DNA of 42,005 bases from an uncultured Fusobacterium sp. GTDB lineage: Bacteria; Fusobacteriota; Fusobacteriia; Fusobacteriales; Fusobacteriaceae. Every line of letters starts with the position of its first letter. Position 1 is the first letter of the stretch. The notes under the pieces were generated by a model, which did not search any database, was not told the origin of the DNA, and was given only the letters and a program-made list of their open reading frames with translations. The stretch is from positions 1-42,005 of the forward strand of contig NZ_CAJKIS010000019.1 in assembly GCF_905200055.1 (NCBI RefSeq). Reading direction: 5' to 3'. Made by a program: the position numbers and the translations under genes. Positions 24,247 to 32,132 of the stretch are shown here, piece after piece.

Positions 24247-25911
24247 TTAGAATAATCCTTCTATCTTACCATTTTCATCAATATCTATTGATTCAGCAGC
24301 AGGTTTTTTAGGTAGTCCTGGCATATCAATAATATCTCCAGCCATTGCTACTATAAATCCAGCTCCAGCAGATATTCTTAATTCTTTTATTGATACAGTA
24401 AATCCTGTTGGTCTTCCTAGTAGTGCTGCATTATCAGAAAGTGATTTTTGAGTTTTTGACATACATACTGGAAGTTTTCCATATCCAAGATCATCTATTG
24501 TTTTTAACATTTTCTTAGCTGTTCCAACAAATTCTACTCCATCTGCTCCATAGATCTCTTTAGCTATTTTTTCAATTTTTTCTTTAATAGATAGATCTAA
24601 ATCATATAGTGGAGTATAGTTATCAGTTCCTTTTTCAAGTTGAGCTAAAACTTCTTGAGCAAGTGCCATTCCACCTTCTCCACCTTTTGCCCATACTTCA
24701 CAAAGAGCAACTGGTACATCTTGAGCTTTACAATGTTTATCTATAAATTCAAGTTCTTTTTCAGTATCACTTACAAATCTATTGATAGCTACTACTACTG
24801 GTAGATTGTATTTTTTCATATTTTCAATATGTTTATCTAAGTTTGCAATTCCTTTTTCTAATGCTTCTAAGTTTTCTTCAGAAAGTTCTTTAGCTCCACC
24901 GTGGTGTTTTAATGCTCTTACAGTAGCAACTATTACTACACAATTAGGAGTAAGTCCACCTTTTCTACATTTGATATCTAGGAATTTTTCTGCTCCAAGA
25001 TCAGCAGCAAATCCAGCTTCTGTAATAGCATAATCTGAAAGTTTAAGAGCTAATTTTGTAGCTAGAATTGAGTTACATCCATGAGCTATATTAGCAAAAG
25101 GTCCTCCATGAATAAATACTGGAGTATTTTCTAATGTTTGAACAAGGTTAGGTTTGATAGCTTCTTTTAATAGTGCTGCAACTGCTCCTTGAATTTTTAG
25201 ATCTCCTACTGTTAATGCTCTTCCGTCTCTAGCATATCCAAATACCATATTTTTAATTTTTTCTTTAAGGTCAGCTAATGATGTAGCTAAGCATAGAGCT
25301 GCCATGATTTCAGATGCAACTGTGATTTGGAATGAACTTTGTCTAGGAATTCCATTTGCTTTTCCTCCAAGTCCGATTACAACATCTCTTAAAGCTCTGT
25401 CGTTCATGTCTACTACTCTTTTCCAAGTAATTTTAGTAATATCAATATCTAGCATATTTCCAGAATTGATATGGTTATCTATACAAGCAGCTATAAGGTT
25501 GTGAGCTACTCCAATAGCATGAAGATCTCCAGTAAAATGAAGGTTAATATCTTCCATTGGTATAACTTGTGCATATCCTCCACCAGTTGCTCCACCTTTC
25601 ATTCCAAAAACAGGTCCTAATGATGGTTCTCTAAGAGCTGCTATAGATGATTTTCCCATTTTATTAAGAGCTTGTGTAAGACCAACAGTTACAGTTGATT
25701 TTCCCTCTCCTGCTGGAGTAGGTGTAATAGCTGTAACAAGTACTAATTTACCATCTTTTTTATTTTCAAGATCTCTAAGTACTTTTAAATCAACTTTAGC
25801 TTTGTACTTACCATATTGTTCAACATCATCTTCTCCAAGTCCAATTTTTTTAGCAATATCCATTATGTTTACTATTTTAGCTTCTTGAGCAATTTGAATA
25901 TCTGTTTTCAC
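24247..25911 (-). CDS. fhs: Formate--tetrahydrofolate ligase
   Basis: A 554-aa ATP-dependent enzyme making 10-formyl-THF from formate and THF. P-loop TPTPAGEGKST (63-73), GMKGGATGGGYAQVIPMEDIN in part, TGDLHAIG and IHGGPFANIAHG are the family signatures. It uses a GTG start at 25911 with GGAGG 7 bases before it. As first gene of the purine operon it supplies the formyl donor for PurN and PurH and lets a formate-producing anaerobe feed one-carbon units into purines. Transcription has to pass the leader terminator at 25973-26015. Confidence 0.97.
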   Translation of the reverse strand: MKTDIQIAQEAKIVNIMDIAKKIGLGEDDVEQYGKYKAKVDLKVLRDLENKKDGKLVLVTAITPTPAGEGKSTVTVGLTQALNKMGKSSIAALREPSLGPVFGMKGGATGGGYAQVIPMEDINLHFTGDLHAIGVAHNLIAACIDNHINSGNMLDIDITKITWKRVVDMNDRALRDVVIGLGGKANGIPRQSSFQITVASEIMAALCLATSLADLKEKIKNMVFGYARDGRALTVGDLKIQGAVAALLKEAIKPNLVQTLENTPVFIHGGPFANIAHGCNSILATKLALKLSDYAITEAGFAADLGAEKFLDIKCRKGGLTPNCVVIVATVRALKHHGGAKELSEENLEALEKGIANLDKHIENMKKYNLPVVVAINRFVSDTEKELEFIDKHCKAQDVPVALCEVWAKGGEGGMALAQEVLAQLEKGTDNYTPLYDLDLSIKEKIEKIAKEIYGADGVEFVGTAKKMLKTIDDLGYGKLPVCMSKTQKSLSDNAALLGRPTGFTVSIKELRISAGAGFIVAMAGDIIDMPGLPKKPAAESIDIDENGKIEGLF

Positions 25912-25972
25912 AAAATTCCCTCCCTTAATATTTTTATTTTATTCTTTAATTTTTTAAAAAATTATAATAATT

Positions 25973-26015
25973 AAAAAAGTCTAAGTGCACACTACACCTT
26001 AGTACACACTTAGAC
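25973..26015 (-). terminator. Leader terminator/attenuator before fhs
   Basis: Minus strand GTCTAAGTG...(loop)...CACTTAGAC (26015-25979, near-perfect arms of about 16 bases) followed by six T residues. It lies inside the leader of the purine operon, between the riboswitch and fhs, so it must be bypassed for expression. Its 5' arm contains the stop codon of the leader ORF (26012-26010). Confidence 0.85.
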
Positions 26016-26093
26016 CATTATTTTTACACTTATTGCATTATTTATTTTGCCAAAAAACGTTATTCTTCTTTTCTTTTTTATCTTCGATAACAT
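26010..26093 (-). CDS. 27-aa leader peptide between riboswitch and terminator
   Basis: ATG at 26093 preceded by AAGGAGGA with 8 bases spacing, one of the best ribosome sites in the window, and TAA at 26012-26010. The peptide starts MLSKIKKKRRITFFGK and is very basic. The last codons (GTC TAA) lie in the 5' arm of the terminator hairpin, so a terminating ribosome would mask that arm. No codon run pointing to a particular amino acid is present. Unrecognised as a protein family. Translation is inferred, not shown. Confidence 0.55.
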   Translation of the reverse strand: MLSKIKKKRRITFFGKINNAISVKIMV

Positions 26094-26183
26094 AGTATAA
26101 TCCTCCTTCAATAGTGCTTCATAATATTTTATTTAATTAGATGAAGCAAATTTTTTAAAGATTAAAAATTTATACATATGTTT

Positions 26184-26254
26184 ACTTCACCCATAGCAGT
26201 TAATTTAGGGTTAACCGTAGAGACTCCTGACCATATTACAGGGATATATGAGTT
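26184..26254 (-). ncRNA. Purine riboswitch aptamer, guanine-class, divergent
   Basis: The minus strand folds as a purine aptamer. P1 is ACTCATA with TATGGGT. P2 is CCTG with CAGG, closing a loop with the conserved ATATGG. P3 is CGGTTAA with TTAACTG, closing CCCTAAA. The GG in loop 2 and CC in loop 3 can kiss. Joining region GTCTCTAC matches the conserved GTTTCTAC except one base. The base before the P1 3' strand is C, which in known aptamers selects guanine/hypoxanthine rather than adenine. J3/1 looks one base shorter than usual. It sits just after the promoter and upstream of fhs-pur, where guanine would repress. Confidence 0.88.
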
Positions 26255-26270
26255 TAATTTCATTACTTAA

Positions 26271-26299
26271 AGAATAACATAGTTATTACATTTTGTCAA
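26271..26299 (-). promoter_or_regulatory. Promoter of the riboswitch-fhs-pur operon
   Basis: Minus strand TTGACA (26299-26294), 17-base spacer, TATTCT (26276-26271). Expected start about 10 bases before the aptamer P1 stem. Confidence 0.8.
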
Positions 26300-26360
26300 A
26301 ATAAATGTTATTTAACATGAAATTTACATTTCTTTCGTCTATTTTTATATTTTTTATACG

Positions 26361-26810
26361 TTAAAAGTTTTCTTTGTCTTTTATGTGCACAATTAGCCCT
26401 TCTACTGCTAAAATATACCCTTCTTTACCAAAACCACAGATCTGTCCAATGCAAGCAGGAGCTGTGAAAGATTTATGTCTAAACTCCTCTCTTTGATGAA
26501 TATTTGAAAGATGAACTTCAACAGTTGGAATATTTATACTCTTTATTGCGTCAAAAAGAGCTATTGAAGTATGTGTGTAAGCTCCAGGATTTATTACTAT
26601 TCCATCATATTTTTCAAAATATGCTTTTTGAAGTATGTTTATCATCTCACCTTCAACATTACTTTGTAAAATATCTATCTCAATATCTGTTTCCTCAAAA
26701 CTATTAAGTATATAATTACACATACTCTCATATGTTTCTTTTCCGTATACCTCTTTTTCTCTAATTCCTAAGAAATTTATATTGGGACCATTTAATATTA
26801 AAATTTTCAT
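26361..26810 (-). CDS. aroQ: Type II 3-dehydroquinate dehydratase
   Basis: A 149-aa shikimate-pathway enzyme dehydrating 3-dehydroquinate. It has LILNGPNINFLGIRE, the catalytic tyrosine in VYGKETYESM (Y22), NPGAYTHTSIAL and the histidine motif EVHLSNIHQREEFRHKS. Type II enzymes form dodecamers and act by anti elimination. It starts 13 bases after aroE, so the two are co-transcribed. It ends close to the purine operon promoter, with no clear terminator between. Confidence 0.96.
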   Translation of the reverse strand: MKILILNGPNINFLGIREKEVYGKETYESMCNYILNSFEETDIEIDILQSNVEGEMINILQKAYFEKYDGIVINPGAYTHTSIALFDAIKSINIPTVEVHLSNIHQREEFRHKSFTAPACIGQICGFGKEGYILAVEGLIVHIKDKENF

Positions 26811-26823
26811 TTTTTCCTCCTTT

Positions 26824-27639
26824 TTATTTAAAATTTAAAGATAATTTTTGGTAAAGCTCCTCTCCCAGTTCCTTATCAAACTCTCTATCTTGCCATATCT
26901 CCTCTGCTTTTATAGCTTGTTCAATCAACATAAAAAGCCCATCTATATTTTTTATACCATTTTTTTCTGCAAAATATAAAAATTTAGTTTGAAGAGGGTT
27001 GTATATTATATCAACTACACTTTCAAATCTTTTCACTACCTCTTCTGATACAGGAGAAATATCAATATTTGGATACATTCCCACAGGTGTACAGTTTACT
27101 ATTACATCCCCATCTATTTTATCTTCATAAGTTGCTACATTTATATATGTAAATCTTTCTTTTAACTTCTCTACTTTTCCCTCTCTACTTCTTGAAACTA
27201 CAACTATCTCCTTTGCTCCTAAATCTTTTAAAGCTACTATTATAGCCTTTGCTCCTCCCCCTGTTCCAAGGACTACACATTTTTTATCTTTTATCTCAAT
27301 TTTTCCTCTTTCAAGAAGTCTTATAAATCCATAGTAGTCACTATTATATCCAGAAATTCTATTTTTTTCTATTTTTAAAACATTTATTGCTCCTATCTCC
27401 TGTGCCTCTTTAGATAGAAAATCTACTTTATTTAAAAAATTCTCCTTATAGGGAATAGTTATATTAACACCTTCTATTCCTAATGTTCTCATACTTTCAA
27501 GGGCTTTATCTATATTTTCTCGCTCTATCTCATAAAGTGAGTAAAAACCTTTTATTCCATATTTATTGAAAATATATTGATGAATCTCTGGTGAAAGAGA
27601 GTGCCCTAGTTTTTCCCCTATCAAACCATAAGTTTTCAT
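26824..27639 (-). CDS. aroE: Shikimate dehydrogenase
   Basis: About 271 aa. N-terminus YGLIGEKLGHSLSPEIHQYI, substrate-site VNITIPYKENFL with the catalytic lysine, NSDYYGF, NADP loop LGTGGGAKAI and NCTPVGMYP are the AroE signatures. It reduces 3-dehydroshikimate to shikimate. The ATG at 27639 is preferred over one 66 bases upstream because AGGAGG lies 6 bases before it and the homologous N-terminus starts there. The longer reading adds a Lys/Arg-rich stretch with no family counterpart. Forms an operon with aroQ. Confidence 0.96.
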   Translation of the reverse strand: MKTYGLIGEKLGHSLSPEIHQYIFNKYGIKGFYSLYEIERENIDKALESMRTLGIEGVNITIPYKENFLNKVDFLSKEAQEIGAINVLKIEKNRISGYNSDYYGFIRLLERGKIEIKDKKCVVLGTGGGAKAIIVALKDLGAKEIVVVSRSREGKVEKLKERFTYINVATYEDKIDGDVIVNCTPVGMYPNIDISPVSEEVVKRFESVVDIIYNPLQTKFLYFAEKNGIKNIDGLFMLIEQAIKAEEIWQDREFDKELGEELYQKLSLNFK

Positions 27640-27795
27640 AATCAACCTCCTAAAATTTATCTTTCTTCTTATAATATAACATATATCTTTTCTTTCCTCT
27701 AGCAAATGATTATTCTTACCTTTAATTTAATATTAGGCTTATTTTTTTAGTTTCTATTATTTACAAGATCGTTAATTGTTATAAATATTTTAAAT

Positions 27796-27824
27796 TTGAA
27801 TTTTTATTTTCATTTTAGTACAAT
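27796..27824 (+). promoter_or_regulatory. Promoter of the DUF2628-like gene
   Basis: TTGAAT (27796-27801), 17-base spacer, TACAAT (27819-27824), 31 bases before the ATG. Confidence 0.6.
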
Positions 27825-27855
27825 TTATATGTATTAGTTATGAAAGGGGTAAATT

Positions 27856-28269
27856 ATGAAAAATCCATTAATAATTGAAGATATTGAATTTATTGAAAAT
27901 AATATTATGAGTATCCGTTCAAAGGTAGGTTTTAATTTTCAATACTATATTGATGAGTGGTTATCTGATAAAACAAAGTTTAATTTCTGGGCATTCTTTC
28001 TAGCACCATTTTGGTTAGGAGCAAAGGGAATGTTTGAGTATGTTTTCCTATATTGTATTCTTACTAATCTATTTGTAAATCGTATTCCTAGTTTGCACCT
28101 AATTTTAATTGTACTTTTACCTATATATTTTGGTTTTAAAGGTGATATTCTCTATTTCAAAAAGATCAAAAGTGAGATTTCCAATTCCACTGATTTTAGT
28201 GTGAATGGCTTGCTTGGAATTTGCCTTGTTATAGCAATTCAAATAGGGACATATTACCTTATAGCATAA
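27856..28269 (+). CDS. Small membrane protein, DUF2628-like
   Basis: A 137-aa protein. After a soluble N-terminus of about 45 residues comes the DUF2628-type stretch FNFWAFFLAPFWLGAKGMFEY, then three further hydrophobic segments. The family has no known enzymatic function; some members may relate to membrane homeostasis. Ribosome site AAAGGGG precedes ATG. Monocistronic with its own promoter and a hairpin terminator. The family assignment rests on the aromatic/glycine motif only. Confidence 0.7.
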   Translation: MKNPLIIEDIEFIENNIMSIRSKVGFNFQYYIDEWLSDKTKFNFWAFFLAPFWLGAKGMFEYVFLYCILTNLFVNRIPSLHLILIVLLPIYFGFKGDILYFKKIKSEISNSTDFSVNGLLGICLVIAIQIGTYYLIA

Positions 28270-28275
28270 AATTAA

Positions 28276-28320
28276 AACTGCACTCTCTATCTTCATAAAA
28301 GATTTTGAGTGCACTATTTT
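28276..28320. terminator. Bidirectional terminator
   Basis: TGCACTC (28279-28285) and GAGTGCA (28307-28313) with inner pairing ATCTT/AAGAT, followed by CTATTTTTTT on the plus strand and GTTTTAATTTT on the minus strand. Lies between convergent genes. Confidence 0.75.
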
Positions 28321-28321
28321 T

Positions 28322-28756
28322 TTACTCTTTATTTTTCCATTCCATTATATGTTCCAACTCTCCAGTCTCTTCATCCACTTGAGTTTTCACAATTTTAAAA
28401 CTATTTTTCTGATAGAATTCAAGAGCTTTTACATTTTTATCATAAACAGCTAATTCTAAAAATGGATATCTCTCCTTTACAAAATTCAAAAGCCTAGTTC
28501 CATACCCTTTACATTGATTATTCACTCCACAAAATAATCCACCTATAAAAGTACTATCTATCAAGCTTATAAATCCCTTTATCTCTCCCCCTTCCTCTAG
28601 AAGATATGTATCTGATATTGGAAGATAGTTATCCCTTACATTTTCATAATTTCCTATCCAATACCCCTTATCAATAAAATCATGTGCCTTTATATTAGAA
28701 TTTTTCCATATCTCCATTATTTTTTCATAATCTTTCTTTTCTGCTCTTCTTATCAT
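28322..28756 (-). CDS. GNAT-family N-acetyltransferase (YjaB/YiaC-like)
   Basis: A 144-aa single-domain GNAT. MIRRAEKKDYEKIMEIW is the beta1-alpha1 start, and CoA-binding motif A is QCKGYGTRLL (Q-x-x-G-x-G). LAVYDKNVKALEFYQKNSF is the C-terminal acetyl-CoA region. The HDFI after the first helix resembles E. coli YjaB. Substrate unknown. It begins one base after the stop of the 48-aa peptide gene, so the two are co-translated. Confidence 0.88.
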   Translation of the reverse strand: MIRRAEKKDYEKIMEIWKNSNIKAHDFIDKGYWIGNYENVRDNYLPISDTYLLEEGGEIKGFISLIDSTFIGGLFCGVNNQCKGYGTRLLNFVKERYPFLELAVYDKNVKALEFYQKNSFKIVKTQVDEETGELEHIMEWKNKE

Positions 28757-28757
28757 G

Positions 28758-28904
28758 TTACTTTATTCCTTTCAACTCTTCTAATCTTTCTGTTAGCTCC
28801 TTATACCTAGCTATTAAAGCATTTCTTTCAGGTCCATAATCACAATCATGTAGCAATTCTTTAACTTCATCTAGAGTTTTGTTAAGTTTTTCCATTTCAC
28901 TCAT
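28758..28904 (-). CDS. 48-aa coiled-coil peptide
   Basis: A short ORF starting ATG at 28904 with GGGAG 8 bases upstream and ending one base before the GNAT start. The peptide starts MSEMEKLNKTLDEVKELLHD and is highly charged with heptad-like leucines, suggesting one long helix or coiled coil, with a CDYGPERN break in the middle. Codon use matches its neighbours. A possible TTGATT...TATACC promoter lies in the 78-base gap upstream. Not a family I recognise. Confidence 0.65.
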   Translation of the reverse strand: MSEMEKLNKTLDEVKELLHDCDYGPERNALIARYKELTERLEELKGIK

Positions 28905-28982
28905 GTCATCATCTCCCTTTTAAATTTATCTCTCTAATATGGGTATACTACTAATTTAAAAAAAATCAATAGGTAAATTTAT

Positions 28983-29324
28983 TTATTTTTCTAATTCAGC
29001 CCATCTTTTTAAAATTTCAGGATCATAACCTAAAATTACTTCATTTTTATTTCTTAATATTGGAGATTTAAAAAGAATAGGATTTTCTAATAGAGTTTCC
29101 TCTAAATCAAAAACCATATATTGAAGATTTCTCTTTTTATACTCTGTTCCATCACTATCTATTAACTCTTCTAAAGGATATTTTGCAGTTATACTTTTTA
29201 ACTCTCCTTTTGATGGAGCTTTCCCTTTTAAATTAATAAATTGAACTTTTATTCCACGTTCTTTAAAAAATCTCTCTGCTTTTTTACTCTCATTACAATT
29301 TTTCTTACCAAATATTTGTATCAT
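28983..29324 (-). CDS. ArsC/Spx-family thioredoxin-fold protein
   Basis: A 113-aa protein with the ArsC/Spx fold pattern: IFGKKNCNESKKAERFFKER at the N-terminus with the reactive Cys10, then SPILRNKNEVILGYDPE in place of the family's cis-Pro/Arg region. The site is C-x-x-S (CNES), as in many YffB/arsenate-reductase-like proteins, rather than the Spx C-x-x-C. It may be a glutathione- or thioredoxin-linked reductase; function uncertain. It follows sbcC by 12 bases and so probably shares its transcript. Confidence 0.82.
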   Translation of the reverse strand: MIQIFGKKNCNESKKAERFFKERGIKVQFINLKGKAPSKGELKSITAKYPLEELIDSDGTEYKKRNLQYMVFDLEETLLENPILFKSPILRNKNEVILGYDPEILKRWAELEK

Positions 29325-29336
29325 TATTTTTCCTTT

Positions 29337-32132
29337 CTATAATTCAATTACCTTCTGTGCCATCTCTCTAAATGTATCATCATGGGTTACAATTATACTT
29401 TGCTCTAAATTTTTAAGAATCTCTCCAATAGAATCAGCAAGGCTCTTTCTTCTCTCTGAATCCAAGTTATTAGTTGGTTCATCAAAGATTGAAAATCTAC
29501 TCTCTGTAAATAGCTCACTCATAGCCCCTCTTATAGAGATAGCCACTGCCACTTGTTCTCCACCAGAAAGTTGCTCAAACCTCAACTCTCCTCTATCTCC
29601 AGATAGATAAACACTGTATTTATCCTTGTCCTCATTTGACCAAATAACTTTCTCTCCTCTACCAGTTATCTTTCTAAAGTTTTCAGTAGCTAAAATCTCT
29701 ATCTCTTTTAGCATATTTTTCGAAACCTCTTTACCCATAGATTTTATTCTTTCTCTAAATGCCTTTGTTAACTCCAACTTCATCTTTAATTTTTCTAAAC
29801 TTTTCTTCTTATCTTTAATTATATTCTCATGCTCTTTAATCTTAGCTAATTTGTCATTTAGATTTTTAATCTCTCCATTAATTCCACCAAGTTTCTCTCT
29901 TATCTCTGCCACTTTCTCATCTTTTTCAACTTGGCTTTTCTCAAGTTCTTCTTTATTTAGAGAAACAAGACTATTTTCTAACTTTATTAAATTCTCTCTA
30001 AGACTCTCTAAAATTTTCTCCTCTTGACTCTCTTTCTCTTTCAATCCCTCTTTTTCAACTTCCAAACTCTCTTTCTCAAGAGCCTTTTTATAGTTTTCTA
30101 AATATAGTTCATTACTCTCTTTCAAAGAGTTTAAAAGAACTTCATATTTTTCAACTTCCTCACTTAATTCTTGATATTTTACAAGAGTAGGTTTATTCTC
30201 CTCAATAGAACATCTTATCTCTTCTTCTTTTAAAGATAACTCATTAATTTTTGAGATCTCATTTTCAATCTTCTCTTTAAGCTCTTTTCCCCTTTCAATA
30301 TCTTCATTTAAAATATTTTTAATTTTATCTCTCTCAATAATATCTTTTTCACTATTTTCATTTTCAATTTTAGTTTCTAATTGAGTATTTTTAGCTAAAA
30401 TCTCCTCACGATTTTTTATATTATTGATCAATTTCCAGTTTTCATACTCAAGTTTTTTATTTTTTAACTTTTCTTCTCCCCTTTGAAATTTAATTTGATC
30501 AACTTCTATTTCACTAATTTTTAATTCAATCTCATAGTTAAGCCTATTTAATATAGTTTTCATTTCAACTATCTTTTCTTTATCTTTTAACTCTTCCTCA
30601 ATCTTTTCAATCTCTGCTATTTTACTCTTAACTATCTCAGTATATGTTTTTCTTCTATTTATAAAAAAACTATTAATATCTTTTCCACTTAAATTTTTAC
30701 AATTTTCATTTAAAAATGGGCAGATTGAAGATTGAAGTTTTTTATATGCTTCATCATTAGCTCTACCAAGTGAGATATTTTGTTCCTTCTCTCTTTCAAG
30801 CTCTCTTTTTTTCTCTTTTAAAGCTTCAAATTTAACTATTTTTTCATCTAATTTTTCCTTAATTAGATTATCTCTCTGTTCCTTTTTAATCTTTAAATCT
30901 TGCTCTTTCTCTTGAAGTTTTACTATAAAAGTATTTAAAGTTTTTTCTCCAGTTTCAATATCACTTTCAAACTTTTCCAATTCTTTTAAAAGTGGTATAT
31001 TCTTTTCTAATTCAACTTTATATACTTGAAGATTTTTCTCTTTTTTCTCAATCTCCCCTTGTAAAAAGTCAACTCTATCTTTTTTCTCTCTACAACTTAC
31101 CTTTAAATTTTCAATACTATTTTTCCATAAATCTATCTGATTTTTACAATCACTCTCTAATTTTTCCAATGAGATTAAATCTTTTTCTAAACTATTTTGT
31201 TTCTCTCTTATCTGATCAAGCTCTTTTTTCTCTTTTTTTATATTTTCCAAAATCTCAGAAGTTTTAATATACTCATTGTGCTTTTCTTTGTTTTTATCAG
31301 CTATATCCTTAGCTAAAATAGTTTCCTCAATCTGCTTTTTCAATTTCTCTTCTTGTAAAGTAATACTATTTAAAACTTCCTCACTTTTTCTAATCTCTCC
31401 ATTTATCTTTTCTATTTTTAGTTCTGTATCACTTATCTGATTTAATTTTTCCTTGATCTCTTTTAATTCAGCTGAAAGATTATTCAGGTATTTTTCAAAC
31501 TCCTTCTCTCTATCCTCTTCAAGCTCTAATTTTTCTTTAATCTCTTGGGAATCTTCCATAATATCTGATATACTTTTAATGCTATTCTCTTCAATAGCTA
31601 TCTTATTTTTATACTTTCCTTCAACATCTTTTGAGTACCCATCATAGATCTCTCTATATATTTCAGTATTAAAAACCTTATCAAAAGTTTTCTCTCTATC
31701 CTTACCAGTTGCCTTAAAAGATGATATAAACTCATTTTGCTTAGCTACAATTACATTGTCATAGACATCTTTTATATCCCCTCTAATACCACAAAGTTCT
31801 CTTATTCTATCCTCTTTTACTTCAAGTTCAAGCTCTGGATTTGATTTTCTATATATAGTCCTTCCTCCATTAAGTTTTTTAGTTACTATATATTCTTCCC
31901 TATCAACTCCTGTAAATTCAACTTGAATCTTTCCATTTTTTTTTCCATATTGAATTGCATCTTTTTTTGCCCCTCTTAATCCTGAATCAAAAAGAGCATA
32001 ACCAATAGCCTCTAATATTGAGGATTTTCCCTTTCCATTCTCCCCTAAAAGTAGATTTATTCCCTTATCAAATTCAACTTCAAGTTTCTCATGGATACGA
32101 TAGTTTTCTAAATATATTCTATTTATCTTCAT
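29337..32132 (-). CDS. sbcC: Exonuclease SbcC (Rad50-like ATPase)
   Basis: A 931-aa SMC-like ATPase. Walker A GENGKGKSS (30-38), two long coiled-coil arms rich in Glu/Lys, a central hook region, and C-terminal signature QLSGGEQVAVA, Walker B and D-loop FDEPTNNLD. With SbcD it makes the Mre11-Rad50-type nuclease that opens hairpins and processes DNA ends. The hook cysteines near residues 470 and 477 read CPFLNENC, six residues apart, not the classic C-x-x-C. The start overlaps the sbcD stop by four bases (ATGA). Confidence 0.95.
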   Translation of the reverse strand: MKINRIYLENYRIHEKLEVEFDKGINLLLGENGKGKSSILEAIGYALFDSGLRGAKKDAIQYGKKNGKIQVEFTGVDREEYIVTKKLNGGRTIYRKSNPELELEVKEDRIRELCGIRGDIKDVYDNVIVAKQNEFISSFKATGKDREKTFDKVFNTEIYREIYDGYSKDVEGKYKNKIAIEENSIKSISDIMEDSQEIKEKLELEEDREKEFEKYLNNLSAELKEIKEKLNQISDTELKIEKINGEIRKSEEVLNSITLQEEKLKKQIEETILAKDIADKNKEKHNEYIKTSEILENIKKEKKELDQIREKQNSLEKDLISLEKLESDCKNQIDLWKNSIENLKVSCREKKDRVDFLQGEIEKKEKNLQVYKVELEKNIPLLKELEKFESDIETGEKTLNTFIVKLQEKEQDLKIKKEQRDNLIKEKLDEKIVKFEALKEKKRELEREKEQNISLGRANDEAYKKLQSSICPFLNENCKNLSGKDINSFFINRRKTYTEIVKSKIAEIEKIEEELKDKEKIVEMKTILNRLNYEIELKISEIEVDQIKFQRGEEKLKNKKLEYENWKLINNIKNREEILAKNTQLETKIENENSEKDIIERDKIKNILNEDIERGKELKEKIENEISKINELSLKEEEIRCSIEENKPTLVKYQELSEEVEKYEVLLNSLKESNELYLENYKKALEKESLEVEKEGLKEKESQEEKILESLRENLIKLENSLVSLNKEELEKSQVEKDEKVAEIREKLGGINGEIKNLNDKLAKIKEHENIIKDKKKSLEKLKMKLELTKAFRERIKSMGKEVSKNMLKEIEILATENFRKITGRGEKVIWSNEDKDKYSVYLSGDRGELRFEQLSGGEQVAVAISIRGAMSELFTESRFSIFDEPTNNLDSERRKSLADSIGEILKNLEQSIIVTHDDTFREMAQKVIEL

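Noticed and set aside
25979..26015. Terminator as the end of an upstream aroQ transcript only
   Set aside because: It lies after the purine promoter and riboswitch and 62 bases before fhs, so it must act within the purine leader.
28117..28314. 65-aa minus-strand frame overlapping the DUF2628-like gene and its terminator
   Set aside because: It spans a bidirectional terminator hairpin and overlaps a gene with a good promoter and ribosome site.
29626..31647. Several plus-strand frames opposite sbcC
   Set aside because: They are Ser/Phe/Leu-rich complements of the Glu/Lys/Leu-rich coiled coil; none has its own signals.
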